In this document: positions 43,337 to 54,589 of the stretch, piece after piece
Layout: the number at the start of each line of letters is the position of its first letter
Numbering within the stretch: the stretch's first letter is position 1
Assembly: GCA_003550325.1 (NCBI GenBank)
Contig: QKWP01000499.1
Location: forward strand, 226,429-290,428
Length of the DNA stretch: 64,000 nucleotides
Origin: Gigaspora rosea
Lineage: Eukaryota > Glomeromycota > Glomeromycetes > Diversisporales > Gigasporaceae
Direction of reading: 5' to 3'
Notes under the pieces: generated by a model
The model's input: only the letters and a program-made list of their open reading frames with translations
Told to the model about the DNA's origin: nothing
The model's database searches: none
Translations under genes and position numbers: made by a program

Positions 43337-44837
43337 TAAGGCCATACAAAATTAATTTCTTGGATTTCATAACCCGGCCGGGTCCAAAATCAAGAATCTA
43401 AATTTCAATTTTTTTAAAAAAATTAGCCAATAGAAATATACAGCAATTACTGCTGTAAATCTGGCGTGGGAAAGCATAAAATTTATGACAATTACTATCT
43501 TAACGTCATAAATCTAATTCAGAGTTAATGGTCAATTGTGCCTTTAATATTTTAATATAATATATTTGTGCCTTTGATTGGTCGCTCATCATGCACAATT
43601 AGATCAAATCATTCTTACTTTTATTGTTATGATTTAATATACGTTAACATGTGCGAGTCATGTGCAGCATGTGTATCATGCACATCGTGTATGATGCGCA
43701 CGATTAGCACGGAATGGCTCAAAATGTTCAAAATGTGCGATATTTTTAAGAGTTAGGCAACGGAATGGCTCAAAATATTCAAAATGTGCGATATTTTAAT
43801 ATTAATTGACTAAGCAGGCTAAGTAGGTTTTGTAACATCGACTAAGTTTATATTTTAGGCCTCGACTGCCAATATGAAGTGACAACTAATAAAAATATTT
43901 TTGAGCTTAAATAGGCTGATACTGGGCCTGCGCTGCACCATACGTGCTTGGAAAATTTTAATGAATCTAACCAGATCTTAATCACATACTATAGTAACAG
44001 AATACGTAACATGTAAGTTCTGTAACAGAATCTATCATCATAGTAGAAATATTTGCAACAACTAAATTTGACATATTGTGGTCACCAAAATAACGAATAA
44101 TTTGTAGCCAAATTTTTATGTACTAATACTAGCTCAAACATCAAATATAGCTGTTCAATAGAAAAGAGTAATCTATTTTTAGATCCAGTTAAAAGTTTTA
44201 AAAAAACCATGCTAAGTCATCTTTACTAGCAGAATTAGTCGAACTCAAATTGTTCTGAGTAGAGACTGCAATGATCATTGTTATGATCAAAAAAGTAAAA
44301 ATGTGGCTTTTTTTAAAAGCCTATGGAACTAAAAATATATTTCTCTTTTTTCTATTGAAAAAGTTTTATAACAGAATTTTTTGCATTAGAGAATGATGAT
44401 AATTCTAATGCAATCAACTTAACCTTAACACTACCTTATCCATATACATTGGTATTCAAATTTAATTTCATTACAATAGATTATAAATCTGTAATAAAGT
44501 TTTTAATGCTAATAATAATTAAAAAAACAAATAAGATGGGTTGCATGAATATGCAACTTATTACACTAGTTTTTAGATTAGTCTAAATTCGGAAGGTCAT
44601 ATCTCTAGGTCTCTAGGCTAAGTTTAATGTCTTGTCACCATTAGAACCATAAAGAACCAAAGAATCTATTTACTTAGTTATGTAAAGAAGATTAGCTTTT
44701 CAAAAGCCTTGTGGATCACTTTTTTAGAATTTTATTGCTAAAAATTTTTTTTTTAAAAAAAATAATAATTCGGGTGGCCGGGTCTAAATTTTTATTTTAT
44801 GTTATGAAAACCAAGAAATTAACTTTGTGAAGCCTAA
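43337..44837. mobile_element. Harbinger-like element 1, TAA duplications
   Basis: The element (43340-44834, 1495 bp) starts GGCCATACAAAATTAATTTC and ends GAAATTAACTTTGTGAAGCC, with TAA on each side. Long subterminal inverted repeats continue through TTTCATAAC and GACCCGGCC. A 3-bp TWA duplication fits PIF/Harbinger. The uninterrupted target is visible at 10768 in copy A. It has no transposase frame. Its Cys-rich 62-codon frame (43568-43756) follows a GTGCA-rich repeat and is not convincing. Confidence 0.7.
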
Positions 44838-45005
44838 GTCATAAAGCATAAAAATATTTTATTTGTATTGAATTTTTGTTAAGAGAATCACTTTACAATC
44901 AACGATTGTACATGTGAACTGCGATTTGCAAATATGATCATTTTACAAACCATACCCCTAAAAAAAGTTACGTATCTGAGCCTATCGAACTGCCCAATGC
45001 AGTAT

Positions 45006-45661
45006 TAGTCGATCGAGATGTCACGCAGATAATGTGAGTAAATTTTTTACTATGAAATTTGAGTGATCGACATCTATATGTGAAAATCCCTTTTCATAGT
45101 AAATTGCAACGGTGTTCTACTTTTGATCACCCAGTTTCAAGGGTTTCATAAAAGGAAATTGTACTTACAAGATATAGTGCGACAGCTTAGAAAGTCAAAT
45201 ACTATATCATGAATAAGTTTAAAGCGAAATAGAAAATAAAACCCAAATGAATCTTGTCTCCAAAAACAGCCTTTTGTTTCATATTTTATAGTACTAGTGA
45301 GTATATTAGAACTTGATATTTTACCAATTTACAGAAGCTTTTACATGTATAAATATTTTTAGTAACTTCACTTTGATTTTAAAGTTTCGCTTTGATTTTA
45401 AAGTTTTTTTTTTCAACAAAAGAACAAAGTACTTAAAACCTCATTGCAATTTTGTAGTACCTGGTATAGAGAACGACTACTATGTTTAGTTGAAAGTTTT
45501 TAGAGCAAAAGCAAAACAAAACTATTACTGTACTATTGAAATTAATTGTATTGCACGAACTTATAATTTAAACTTAATAAAAAATTAATTATAAGCCAAA
45601 GAATAATTAAACGCATATATGTATATATAATACTATAATAAAATTACATTAAATATTGTTA
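45006..45661. other. Unassigned stretch between the two Harbinger-like elements
   Basis: Contains a loose inverted pair, GTCGATCGAGATGTC / GAGTGATCGACATC (45007-45075). No gene. Confidence 0.4.
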
Positions 45662-47309
45662 TAAGGCTTCACAAAGTTAATTTCTTGGTTTTCATAACAT
45701 AAGATAAAAAATTTGACCCGGCCACCCAGATTTTTATTTTTTTAAAAAAACATTTTTAACAATAAAATTCTAAAAAAAGTGATTTTAAACTAAGCTAATC
45801 TCCTTTATATTACTAAGTAAATAGATTCCTTGGATCTTTATGATTCTAATGGTGGCAAGAAATTAAACTTAGCCTTGAGACCTGGAGATATGACCTTGCA
45901 ATAATCTAAAAACTAGTGTAATAAGTTGCATATTCATGCAACCCATCTTATTTGTTTTTTTTAAATATTATTATCATTAAAAATTCTATCATAGATTTTA
46001 TAATACATTGTGGTATACACAATTGAAATTAAATTTGAATACAAATGTAGATGGTTAAGGTTAAGTTGATTGCATTAGAATTATCATCATTATTTAATGC
46101 AAAAATTTTTGTTATAAAACTTCTTCAATAGAAAAGAGAGAAATATATTTTTAGGTCCATAAGTTTTTAAAAAAGTCACGTTAAGGCACATTTTTACATT
46201 TTGGATCACAACAATGATCATTGCATCTCTATTCAGAACATTTTGAGTTCGATTAATTCTGCTAGTAAAAATGTAAAAACATGACTTAGCATGGTTTTTT
46301 TTAAAACTTTTAACTGGATCTAAAAATAGATTTCTCTCTTTTCTATTGAACCGCTATATTTGATGGTTGAGTTAATATTAGTACATAAAAAAATTATTGG
46401 TTATTTTGGTGACCACAATATTTTGTTGCAAATAGTTTCTACTATTAATTGTTTCGGTGATAACTATAGTATGTTAAGATCTGGCTAGTCTGCATTAAAA
46501 TTTTCCAAGCACGTACGGTGCAGCGCAGGCCCAGTACGATCAGCCTATGTAAACTCAAAAATACTTTTATTAGTTGGCACATCATATTGGCAGTCGATGC
46601 CTAAAATATAAACTAAATCAATCCTGCTTAGATATTTTGAGTATTTGGAGCCATTCCGTTGCCTAAAACTCTTAAAATTATCGCACATTTTGAATATTTT
46701 GAGCCATTCCGTGACAATCATGCGTATCATACACGATGTGCATGATGCACATGCTGCACATGACTTGCACATGTTAACGTATAGTAAACCATAATAATAA
46801 AAGAAAGCATGCTTGCATATGATTGTTCATGATGAGCCTGTACACGACCAATCAAAGGCACAAATATATTATATCAAAATATTAAAGCGCACATTTTGAA
46901 TATTTTGAGCCATTCCGTGCCAATCATGCGTATCATACACGATGTGCATGATGCACAAGCTGCACATGACTTGCACATGTTAACGTATATTAAACCATAA
47001 TAATAAAAGAAAGCATGCTTGGATCTGATTGTGCATGATGAGCCTTTACACGACCAATCAAAGGCACAAATATATTCTATCAAAATATTAAAGCGCACAA
47101 TTGATGTTAATTGACCATTAACTCTGAATTAGATTTATGACGTTAAGATAGTAATTGTCATAAATTTTATGCTTTCCCACACCAGATTTATAGCAGTAAT
47201 TGCTGTATATTTCTATTGGCTAATTTATTAAAAAAATTGAAATTTAGATTCTTGATTTTTAGACCCGGCCGGGTTATGAAATCCAAGAAATTAATTTTGT
47301 ATGGCCTAA
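45662..47309. mobile_element. Harbinger-like element 2, inverted relative of element 1
   Basis: The element (45665-47306, 1642 bp) starts GGCTTCACAAAGTTAATTTC and ends TTAATTTTGTATGGCC, with TAA at 45662-45664 and 47307-47309. It aligns with 43340-44834 in reverse orientation. It is longer because a ~300-bp internal segment (CACATTTTGAATATTTTGAG… with GATGTGCATGATGCACA) is present twice, at about 46685 and 46890. No intact transposase. Confidence 0.75.
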
Positions 47310-47402
47310 CATGTGAATTTTTTTTATTCTGATACAAATATGCACTTTAATAACACAACAACTGATTATAAAATGGATTTAATGTTTTTTGACAAAATTT
47401 AA

Positions 47403-48258
47403 ATGAAATTTAGTGAATACGATGTATCTTACAAGATCCTTGTATATGGGCTTGGTGCTGGGGAAAGGGACAAAATTGACAAAAAAAATCTCTTACAAAA
47501 AATTAATTATCTCATATTGCTATATAAATGGAATCGGAGTCAAAAAAGACAGAAAGAAAGCATTCAAATATTACAAAAAATCTGCAGAGATAGGCTTAGC
47601 AAAAGGAATAGATATTGCTATGAAAATGGAATCAGTGTCGAAGAGGACGAAAAGAAGGCATTCGAATATTTTAAAAAATCTGCAGAAATGGGTGATGTTT
47701 ATGGAATATATAATATTGGAAATTGCTACAAAGGTGGATTCGGAGTCGAAAAAGATGAAAAGAAAGCATTAGAATATTTTAAAAAATCTGCAGAAATGGG
47801 TGATGCTGAATTTATAATGTTGGATATTGCTACAAAGAAGGAATCGGAGTCGAAAAAGACGAGAAGAAAACATTCGAATTTTACAAAAAATCTGCAGAAA
47901 TGGGTAATGTTAAAGGAATATTAATGTTGGATATTGCTACAAAGAAGGATTAGGAGTCGAAAAAGATGAAAAGAAGGCATTCCAATATTATAAAAACTTT
48001 GCAGAAATGGGTGATGCTGATAGAATATATCTTGTTGGACTTTGTTACAGAGAAGGAATCGAAGTCGAAAAAGACAAAAAGAAGGCATTCGAATTTTTTA
48101 AAAAATAGGTTTAGCAGAAGGGATATATAGTGTTGGATATTGCTACGAAAAAGGAATCGGAGTCGAAAAAGACGAAAAGAAGTCATTCGAATATTATAAA
48201 AATCTGCAGAAATGGGTAAAGCTAATGGAATATTTAATGTTGGACACTGCTACAGATT
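47403..48258 (+). pseudogene. Sel1-repeat protein gene, decayed
   Basis: About seven 36-residue Sel1 repeats of the form C-Y[19 protein letters not shown] are spread over all three plus frames between 47510 and 48258, so there are about five frameshifts and at least two in-frame stops. The opening ATG frame (47403) runs 173 codons with two good repeats. Sel1 repeats are helical solenoids used as protein-interaction scaffolds, and Glomeromycotina carry hundreds. The gene is cut at its 3' end by the element starting at 48259 and follows a Harbinger-like element closely (47306). It resembles the intact Sel1 exon at 62863 but is a distinct copy. Confidence 0.8.
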
Positions 48259-48399
48259 GAGATGGGTTTCATGCGTGCGCATGATTCCTCAATCATGCGC
48301 ATGAATGCGCATTAATGCGCATGTTTCCGAATCATGCGCATTTTATCCCATCAAAATTTGAAAAATTAAATATAAAATAAGTATATTTAACATCTAATC

Positions 48400-49472
48400 T
48401 ATCTATCTATCTATATACTTTAATTCTGGGTCTGTTCGCTTTAACATTTTTGATTGGTCGTATCCGAAAAATATGACCTAAATGTAGGAAAACTAACAGA
48501 AATCATAAGATGGTTATGACTATTATCATGGTCGAGTGATTATTAAAATATTCGAGTAATTATTATATCATTTTTTAATGACCTTATTAATGCCCTTAAA
48601 CAACACAAAATTGTGAACGTGAATTTTCCAAATTTACTTTTGTTGTTTGATTGCCTAATATTTACAAACTATTTTGAGCTAAAAAAATTCACGAATTTAG
48701 AAACGGTTTGTATAATGGTCTAGTTCAAGAATAAGTGCAAGTGCAAGTACAAGTGCAAGAACACGACAAATGCTCCGCTATAGATAAAACATATGATTAA
48801 TAAAAAAATAGTGAATATATTAGCGAATATCAAAAAAGTTACATTCAACCAAATATTTAATGATTGATTTCTAGAATTTTTGGTCGGAATTTTTGCCGCC
48901 CAGATTCGTAGTTTTATGTCGATCTATGAACCAATAAAATTACGATTATGTTCAAAAGGTGATCAATGAGCTAAAATTAATATAGCAATACAAGGTTTTC
49001 TCTTTGCAACACTTATTTTAAAAATGGCATTCACCAATAAAACTAAGCTGCATACAATCTGCTTTTGGAGTAATGAGCTTTGTAACAAACTTTTTATTGT
49101 TAGCTTATACCGATTCCCACTATATATTGCAATTACTGGTATAGCGAACAAATTTAGTAATAAATTTTTTTATAAAAACTCATGATAAAAATCGCAATAA
49201 TTCTAATAAAAGCTGGCTCAACCATACTGAAATAGAGTGTGAATTCTGTGGCAGAATTTTATAATAACATAATTTTAATACAAACTAACTCAATCTTAAC
49301 CTTATACTTAGTTAATAGAATAGTATGTTCAGTAACAGAATTTTTTTGTGATGATTCAATGCAAACTAACTCAGAATATTTATGAATTATATAATGCGAA
49401 TTTACAGATTTAACTAAGATTCTAAAGTTTTATACAAAGCTCCCGTGGCAGAGCCACGGGTCAGATGCCAAA
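48400..49472 (+). mobile_element. Helitron-like non-autonomous element
   Basis: The 5' side reads TCTATCTATATACTTTAATT followed by CTGGGTCTGTTCGC, a Helitron-type start after a short TCTA microsatellite. The 3' side has a perfect 8-bp-stem hairpin, CCCGTGGC AGA GCCACGGG (49442-49460), followed by TCAGATGC. The expected CTAG is not present (it reads CCAA), so the end is decayed or the call is wrong. No helicase coding. Confidence 0.4.
48735..48765. repeat. AAGTGC short tandem repeat
   Basis: Five to six AAGTGC / AAGTAC hexamers in a row. Confidence 0.8.
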
Positions 49473-49935
49473 ATATATAAGATAAGCAATGATGAAGTTT
49501 ACAATCAGCAAATTTGTAAAAATTTATATATATTGGCAAAATCTGATTAAGAATCAATATGTAGTATCTTTATTTAGATATATTATCAATAATAAAGATA
49601 AAAATTAAAAAAATTTTATCATGCGGTATCATGCGCATTTTATATCATGCGCATTTTATTATAAAATGCGCATTTTTCTCATCACTACATGTGAATTTTA
49701 TTTTCAACGAAATGAAGATAAAACCAATCGAAGAGAACCAAATGAAACTTATATTTATTTAATTTTCATTCACTAACTAACAAAATAAATTTTCTCATAC
49801 AACAAAAATCAAAGAAAATTCGTAAAATTACAGTTACGAATCTATATCAGAATCTGTAACAGTATGAGAACGACTAATACTGCTAATTTGACATTATCGC
49901 CAACATTCAAACAATTGTGTTTATACTGTCTCTCA

Positions 49936-51226
49936 TTAGTAATTTCTTGTACTGATATTTAACAATGATTCTAATTCCTGAATCCTATTTTTTAAAAGGT
50001 TGATCTCTCTTTCGCCTAACAATGATTCTAATTCCTGAATCTTATTTCTTAAAAGGCTAAGGTCGATCTCTCTTTCGTCTAACAATGATTCTAATTCCTG
50101 AATTCTATTTCTTAAAAGGGTAATTTGTGAATGAAGGTCGCGTCTCTTCTTCTTAGTTTGCGTTCGTGCTGTGCTATGGAAAAATTATATTTTCTTTCTG
50201 TATGATTTCTTTTATTTATTGCATCATTCATCTACAAAATATGTGAATAAAATATATTAGAATTTTTTATAAAAGTTTATTTAAAGTTTTAAAACTATTA
50301 AAATTTACTTTTCTTGCGTTTTGACTACTTTCAGCTTCTGCCATTTTAAAATTATCTCTTAATGTTCCAATTTCACAAGTTAATTCTACAATCTTTTAAT
50401 AAAAATATGAAAATCTTTAAACATTAATCTTCACTCCTTGTGCTTCTCATTGAAAAAAAAAAATTTACTTGAGCTTCTAGGTCATTTATCAATTTAATCC
50501 TTTTTTCATTGGCCAAGTTTAGTTCCGCGACTTTTCTTGTCAAGTTAACGATATCTGCATCATTTTGGATAATTTCAGTTTTCATCTGTAAGTTTTGGGA
50601 ATTCAAATATAAATCTTCGTCGTTTAAATCTGCATTATTTTTTTGTTTAAGCATCTCAAGTTTATTTTTAACATCTTTAAGCTCATTTTCAAGATGACTG
50701 ATTTTTTCGAGTAAACTGGATAAAGCAATAGATAATAAGTAATTAATAATTAATTAATAATAACTTTAAAATACAATGAATAAATAAAAAGACACCATTT
50801 GATTTCGTCATCACTCTTTTTTTTTAAATTATTATAATCTGAATAAATCGTTTGAAAAAAAGAAAGATCGTCCTCATTCGCGTTTTAGCGGATTTTTTTT
50901 AAATTGGTAAACCACTGAATTTCAACGTCAAAAATAAATTCGTCTTCTTTTGGTGCATTGAGCTTTTTATTACGGAGAATCCTTAAATATCCATCAATTT
51001 TTTTAATTAGATGGTACTTATTATACAATCTTTCATTTCTTCTGTCTTGTCTAGTTTGAACTTGAACATCTTGATCTTGAACATTTTGCGCAACTTGTCG
51101 TGTTAATATGCTTAATGTTGTCTTATGAATCCTTACGACATGTCCATTTAGATCTTTAAAATGTAATCCGCATTTAGGACATCTTGGTTTTCCACTTGAT
51201 TTACCATGATTTCGTGGAGGAGACAT
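49936..51226 (-). CDS. C2H2 zinc-finger/coiled-coil protein, four exons, possibly decaying
   Basis: Minus-strand gene. Exon 1 starts ATG at 51226 and encodes one C2H2 finger (C16-x2-C19-x9-H29-x4-H34), then a charged linker. A TAA interrupts it at 50885-50887, but the same frame stays protein-like (N-E-D-D-L-S-F-F-Q…) to a donor at 50795. Exon 2 (50715-50469) and exon 3 (50392-50309) are coiled coil and join in phase with good GT/AG borders and introns of 76-80 bp. Exon 4 (from 50231) reaches a stop at 50112. In the +1 frame the same stretch encodes three heptad-type repeats (I-Q-E-L-E-S-L-L) to 49936, so a frameshift has probably removed the original C-terminus. The product was likely a small DNA- or RNA-binding dimer. 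A TATA box lies upstream. Confidence 0.65.
49960..50125 (-). repeat. Coding-type triplicated repeat (~54-66 bp units)
   Basis: Three tandem units, each reading on the minus strand as AGAATTCAGGAATTAGAATC plus a following GAAAGAGAGATC. They translate to heptad repeats in the +1 frame relative to exon 4 of the zinc-finger gene. The unit lengths are multiples of three, so the expansion happened while this frame was coding. Confidence 0.7.
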
Positions 51227-51263
51227 GGTGTTTTTTTTTCAGTTATTTAGAGCTTTTTAGGAC

Positions 51264-51275
51264 TATTTATATAGA
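51264..51275 (-). promoter_or_regulatory. TATA box of the zinc-finger gene
   Basis: Minus strand CTATATAAATAG lies about 40 bases before the ATG at 51226, followed by a short A-rich leader ending AAAACACC before ATG. Position and sequence suit a polymerase II TATA element. Confidence 0.5.
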
Positions 51276-51396
51276 TCGTTCTAAAAAAGTGACCTTAGAA
51301 AAATTGTAAATAATATAAAAGCCGCCGTTTAATTTAAAGTTCCGTATTAATTATGATATATTTATAAAACTAGTTTAAACGAATAATATAAAAAGG

Positions 51397-51676
51397 AGGT
51401 TGTTAAATATCGCAGGTTGCTATATCGCAGGTTAAAATGATTGGCAAATTAGATCACAGGATCTTGTGTAACAAACCGAACGAAAAATTAATAAATCATA
51501 TAACTAGTCTTGGGCTTCTAATTAACAGTTTTTAGCGCTTAATTTTGCATATATATATATATATGCACCCTCTAACCTAATATTATTACTAGTTCGGACC
51601 CTATCCCTAACTAATAATCATTTTGATTTTTTTTAAATATTAACCTGCGATATCGCAACCTGCTAAATTTATCAAA
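51397..51676. mobile_element. Foldback MITE with tandem ATATCGCAGGTT ends
   Basis: The left end has two ATATCGCAGGTT units (51407-51434); the right end has the complement (51640-51664, TTAACCTGCGATATCGCAACCT). About 270 bp. Target duplication not resolved. It lies just upstream of the zinc-finger gene promoter. Confidence 0.6.
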
Positions 51677-52556
51677 ATCCTTATGATTATTAGGCATTTA
51701 TTATAGAAGAAAGGTACGTACATACGTTGTAATGATAAAAATCGTTCTGAAACAGAACTAGGCTGGAGATATCATTACACAAGCGAAAGGTTAAAATGAG
51801 ACAACTGTTTAACATCAATAAAATCCATAATACACCTAAGTTGCAGACTTTGATTGAGGCGTGGTCTGAGGATTAGCGTACTTAGATTCTTATTGCGACA
51901 GGGCCTTAAGCTAAGTAGTTTATTGAATTTTAGTATCTCTTATTTCTTTTATGAGTTCTTTTTACAAATATTCAATATGCTGCTTATTTCTCTATTATTC
52001 AAGTGCGTCAGGTTTTCAATTTCAAACTCAATCGTTCATGATGCCACATGATCGCAGTTTATAACAAATTACGTGCGTAAGTATATTTTAACAATGGAGT
52101 CAATCGCAAATTTAATCAATTTATGTTGAATATATAAAGGCCCTGGTTACTAATTCTTACTCTTTCTCTTTGTTTTTATTAAAAGAAAATATCAGTTCTA
52201 CAATTGCTTTATTGACGTTATGATCGAACAAGGGTATTATACTATTACGAGCTCAAAGGGTAGTTATTTTATGCGGTAATTTTCACTACTTATTTACGTT
52301 CTTTACATACCGGTATGAAAAAAATTACGAATACTAATTCATCTTTTCTTTGTTTTTCTTTCTTTTTACCCATTCACTCGATAACATTCTTCACTGTTAC
52401 TTGACCTATTTCATCGATATTACGATTTAAAATATAATACCAATAAATAATAATAATAATTGTATTATTTTGGGCCAGGTTAAAATTGATCTTTACAACG
52501 TACGTATGTACAATTATGGTGGCAAAAAATGGTTCTAGGACAGAATTAATCCAGAT
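51677..52556. other. Unassigned AT-rich stretch
   Basis: No supported gene. The plus-strand frame at 51854-52051 has no domain. ACAACGTACGTATGTAC at 52496-52512 is a short self-complementary tract. Confidence 0.4.
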
Positions 52557-52692
52557 TTATAGTTGTTAGACGAAGCCATGCGATGTTAATTATCACTTGT
52601 CATAAAATACTAAGATCTAATAATTTAATCAAGTTTTATTAAGCTCGGATGTGTGGCAATTAGCATCACATGGTTTCGTCTAACAACTATAG
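52557..52692. mobile_element. Foldback MITE, TIR TATAGTTGTTAGACGAA
   Basis: TATAGTTGTTAGACGAAGCC and its near-complement GGTTTCGTCTAACAACTATA end a ~135-bp element; CATGCGATG / CATCACATG continue the pairing. TA at the ends would suit a Tc1/mariner MITE, but the exact duplication is uncertain. Confidence 0.7.
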
Positions 52693-53269
52693 TCCAAATA
52701 ATTGCACAAGTATAATAGCGAATATGTTACAAACCTACTATTAGTAAATGCACTTCTATACCCTTAATTAGTAGACTTCGATCAAGGTATGGATTAACTG
52801 AGCATAATAAAATAGGCTTTCTGGATTTACTGCGAAAGCCATAGACCAGAAATTGAGTATGTTAGTGTTTAATGCTTGTTTATCGTTATTGTTTCTTTCC
52901 ACTGCTTATTCTGCGGTCACCATTTATAGTGGATTAGGTATGTGATGGTGGAGTTAATCGAAAGTTTGATCAATTTACAATTTTTTATATATAATGGCTT
53001 TGATCACTATGTGGACAGGAAACCACCAGTCAATTCCACACAATACAAACTCATGTAGTGTCTGCATTTCAATGTTATTGTGCATTAATCGTAACTGCAT
53101 TCGTTAAATAAATCTTATCTCCGGTATATGAACCGGATTATTCCCAAACTAAAAAATGCATGTAGTATGTTTTAGAAATTTAAATTGCAGCTTACTGTTA
53201 CCCGAAATGACAAATGGACTAGGGAAATTTATCGGTTGAGAACTTTGAGAACAGTGTGTATTACTGTAT
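52693..53269. other. Unassigned stretch
   Basis: No supported gene or repeat. Confidence 0.4.
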
Positions 53270-53503
53270 ACAGATTTTTGCAGCTGATTTGGTTAACACT
53301 AACCCTATCGCTATGCTAGAATACTCAAATACTGCAATTCTATGAATCAAAAAGTGGACCAATAGAAATATACTATTTAACTGCAGATTCTAATGCTAAG
53401 AATTAGGCAATTCAGTGAATCCAGCAAATGTTCTGCAGAATTTGCAGAATTTCTGCAATTGCAGAATTCTGAACGCCCTAAATCAGCTACAAAAAATCGC
53501 ATA
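53270..53503. mobile_element. Inverted-end element with GCAGAATT-rich right side
   Basis: AGATTTTTGCAGCTGATTTGG on the left mirrors CCTAAATCAGCTACAAAAAA on the right (about 53272-53292 and 53479-53498). The right half contains several GCAGAATT units. A small MITE with uncertain ends. Confidence 0.5.
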
Positions 53504-53569
53504 ATTATGTATAAAAATTGAGTTATCAATTGCAAAATTAAACACGCTACAATAGTATTTGTTTTTAAT

Positions 53570-54310
53570 ATGAGTTTACAAAATCATTCGTTGTTTTCAA
53601 ATATCTTTGAAGAAACTCATAATGAATTAGTTTCTTTAATTTCTGCTTATAATCAACTTTCAATAGTGTATATACCCCAAGAAAATTTAGAAATTGATAA
53701 TGATCGTAGTGAATTGGAAAATAATTTTCTATCAATTCATTATGACAAATTTGGCCTTGTACAAGTTGTACATAAATTAAAAAATAGAACAAGTAATTTT
53801 GCAATTTCTTTTCAGACAGTTTTAAATGGTTTAACTTTTATAACAATTATGCAAATATTCATGAATTACCATCGCCTGGTAAATAATAACTTCATATTAA
53901 TTAAAATTTTTATATTAATATTAAATTAATAATTAAAATTTAATAGGTCGACATTTACGTGTAGACACAAAGGCTATTATATTTTACCAGCAAATAAAAG
54001 TTATTCATCCTTATATAGACTATATATTGATTCAATTGAAGAATCTTCTGATTACTATATTAGCAATTCATCATTTTATCGAATTTGGAAAAAATATGTA
54101 CCTGAATTTAAGTTTTAACACACGAAGTGATCTTTGTGATCTCTGTAAAGAAATGCGATTTAGTTCAAAACATTGGCCAGAAGTGAAATTGAAAATAAAA
54201 TTAAGCAATGGAGCTATCATTTTGAATGGGCTCAGCATGAAAGGGCATTTTATAGGTAAAAATATTATGATAATTATAAACTATTATATAATAGTAAAAA
54301 AAGTATTAAT
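53570..54310 (+). pseudogene. Transposase-like gene with a CDLC motif, decayed
   Basis: From ATG at 53570 a 119-codon frame opens. Protein-like sequence then continues across frames: L-P-S-P-G-R-H-L-R-V-D-T-K-A (spanning a likely intron, 53879-53946), then S-F-Y-R-I-W-K-K-Y-V-P-E-F-K-F, then S-D-L-C-D-L-C-K-E-M-R-F, then Q-W-S-Y-H-F-E-W-A-Q-H-E-R. About four frameshifts separate these. The I-W-K-K…D-L-C-x-x-C layout is familiar from transposase-like proteins of fungi and animals, upstream of the catalytic domain, which is missing here. I cannot name the superfamily. It ends at a donor-like GTAAAA near 54257. Confidence 0.5.
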
Positions 54311-54589
54311 ATAATAGCATTTAGTAACAAATAAAATTATATATTTAATAATATTAAATATTTATCGGCTAATACACACCTAAGTTATTATTAAATTATT
54401 AAGCATTTCAAATATGCGGTTAAAATATTCTCGAACTTAAAGTAATATTTGAAAAAATCAGTGATAATTTATCAATAATAATCGGACAACGGGTCTGATC
54501 ACAGATTTGTGTCGATCATTGTTTTATCAGAAAATCAAAAACGTGATTTTCTCAAAATTTTGATCAGATCAAAAATGGAGATCTCCCCT

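Larger units (their letters stand above)
41933..45005. repeat. Segmental duplication, copy B (partner 9290-10935)
   Basis: Collinear with 9290-10935: intron-like units (junction triplets at 41958, 42058 and 42585), hAT MITE (42106-42226, same 8-bp TSD), foldback (42247-42385), Ser/Thr-rich exon (42731-42787) and the unknown exon (43015-43215). It is diverged by scattered substitutions and indels. The Harbinger-like element at 43340-44834 was inserted after the duplication, since copy A has the empty site. Copy B lacks several array units found in copy A. Confidence 0.85.
48259..49697. mobile_element. Element with ATGCGCAT-rich ends inserted in the Sel1 pseudogene
   Basis: The left end (48266-48345) and right end (49620-49677) are packed with the palindromic octamer ATGCGCAT. 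Outer ends TGAGATGGG and CTCATCA are roughly inverted, flanked by CTACAGAT / CTACATGT (6 of 8 identical), a possible decayed 8-bp duplication. It looks like a hAT-type element with motif-dense subterminal regions. Its interior holds a Helitron-like element. Confidence 0.5.

Noticed and set aside
43568-43756. Small Cys-rich protein
   Set aside because: The C-x-S-C pattern comes from a GTGCAT-type DNA repeat; in element 2 it occurs twice and its frame boundaries are not conserved.
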